A stretch of DNA of 64,000 bases. It comes from Gracilaria domingensis (Eukaryota > Rhodophyta > Florideophyceae > Gracilariales > Gracilariaceae). Every line of letters begins with the position of its first letter. Position 1 is the stretch's first letter. Shown one piece after another: positions 63,563 to 64,000 of the stretch. The DNA is taken from NCBI GenBank assembly GCA_022539475.1, contig VCMS01000256.1:1-64000 (forward strand), read 5' to 3'. The position numbers and the translations under genes were made by a program. The notes below the pieces were generated by a model, which made no database searches, was not told the DNA's origin, and worked only from the letters and a program-made list of their open reading frames with translations.

Positions 63563-64000
63563 TGCATGATGTGGAACACGTGGGATGTGTGTAGTACGCA
63601 TGGGTGCATTCTACCATGAGGTACCCTGACAGTGGGTGATCCACGTATATAGACCTCATGAGGTGTGCAATACTTTAGTTTATATTGTTAGTTTAATGTA
63701 CAGTTGAACCTACTGAGGTGGGCGCGACCTCGCCGGCGCGCGCACTCATTAAAGTCAACTGAGGTTGGTCTTCGAGACTCCTTTCTCGTTCCAGAGCACT
63801 TTTGTGCTGGCTCTAGGCGTTGCTGCCCTTGCCGGTCTACGACTCCATGTGGAAAGTGATCTCAAGAGGTATAAGCACACCTACTCCCCTCAGGGACGCC
63901 ACAGGACATCTGTATTACACGCTGACGTGTTGAATCTTGTTTATTTCTTATTCCTGATTGCAGGAAAGATATCCGACCCAGTATTGGGTGTGATTCTTGT
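63563..64000 (-). repeat. Copia-type 5' LTR, running off the window
   Basis: Starts TGCATGATG on the plus strand directly next to the primer site. A TATA-like ATATAAACT lies on the minus strand near 63675-63690. Contains a strong GC block at 63720-63750 and an inverted pair GTTGAACCTACTGAGGT/CAACTGAGGTTGG region. The right end is not in the window. Confidence 0.5.

Noticed and set aside
1-64000. CRISPR arrays, rRNA or tRNA genes
   Set aside because: No evenly spaced repeat-spacer array, no rRNA-like sequence, and no cloverleaf with proper A and B boxes was found by eye; a tRNA scan would be needed to exclude a tRNA fully.

Overview
The window is a stretch of eukaryotic nuclear DNA dominated by nested, mostly broken mobile elements, with a few host genes or gene relics. 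Short spliceosomal introns (GTAAGT...TACTAAC...AG), chromodomain Ty3-type retrotransposons, a tyrosine-recombinase retrotransposon and a TIR plus NB-ARC gene fit an alga, and a multicellular red alga is my best guess. That assignment is inference only; nothing here fixes the species.

Layout. 1-13.3 kb: a complete 12.6-kb minus-strand chromodomain Ty3/gypsy element (E1, 221-12830, LTRs about 988 bp, TSD TCAGA) inserted in frame into the gag-protease ORF of another, plus-strand retroelement. Its 5' LTR carries a 454-bp MITE-like insert. Between pol and the 3' LTR, E1 carries a long antisense ORF. 13.5-17.6 kb: a minus-strand RT-RNase H-tyrosine recombinase element with 173-bp direct terminal repeats. 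18.0-18.9 kb: a relic of the DNA polymerase delta catalytic subunit. 22.3-23.4 kb: the best intact host gene, a small two-finger C2H2 protein with a recognisable core promoter and an intron whose removal creates the start codon. 24.2-26.9 kb: a hAT-like transposase relic. 29.5-31.9 kb: a karyopherin-like pseudogene on the minus strand. 32.8-41.0 kb: a TIR-domain plus NB-ARC pseudogene split by a 7.0-kb Mutator-like element (33087-40097, about 245-bp TIRs, 9-bp TSD). 41.1-42.1 kb: a cluster of strong hairpins. 42.7-45.7 kb: a TNP2/Plavaka-like transposase relic. 46.3-48.7 kb: an unrecognised minus-strand pseudogene with internal peptide repeats. 48.8-59 kb: a second, older chromodomain Ty3/gypsy element (E2), again with an antisense ORF and interrupted by a MITE copy. 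60.7-61.1 kb: a Ty1/copia RNase H remnant. 61.7-62.7 kb: two inverted MITEs. 63.2-64.0 kb: the start of a minus-strand copia element (gag start, primer binding site, LTR running off the window).

How parts relate. E1 and E2 share gene order (gag, protease, RT, RNase H, integrase, long linker, chromodomain), primer-binding-site-like sequence, a C-terminal tail after the chromodomain, and a convergent antisense ORF ending about 390 bp from the chromodomain end. Insertion order can be read directly from nesting: host retroelement, then E1, then the MITE in E1's LTR; E2, then the MITE in its RNase H; NLR-like gene, then MULE. Except for the zinc-finger gene, every protein-coding locus seen has in-frame stops or frameshifts, so the region reads as a transposon graveyard with some recent arrivals.
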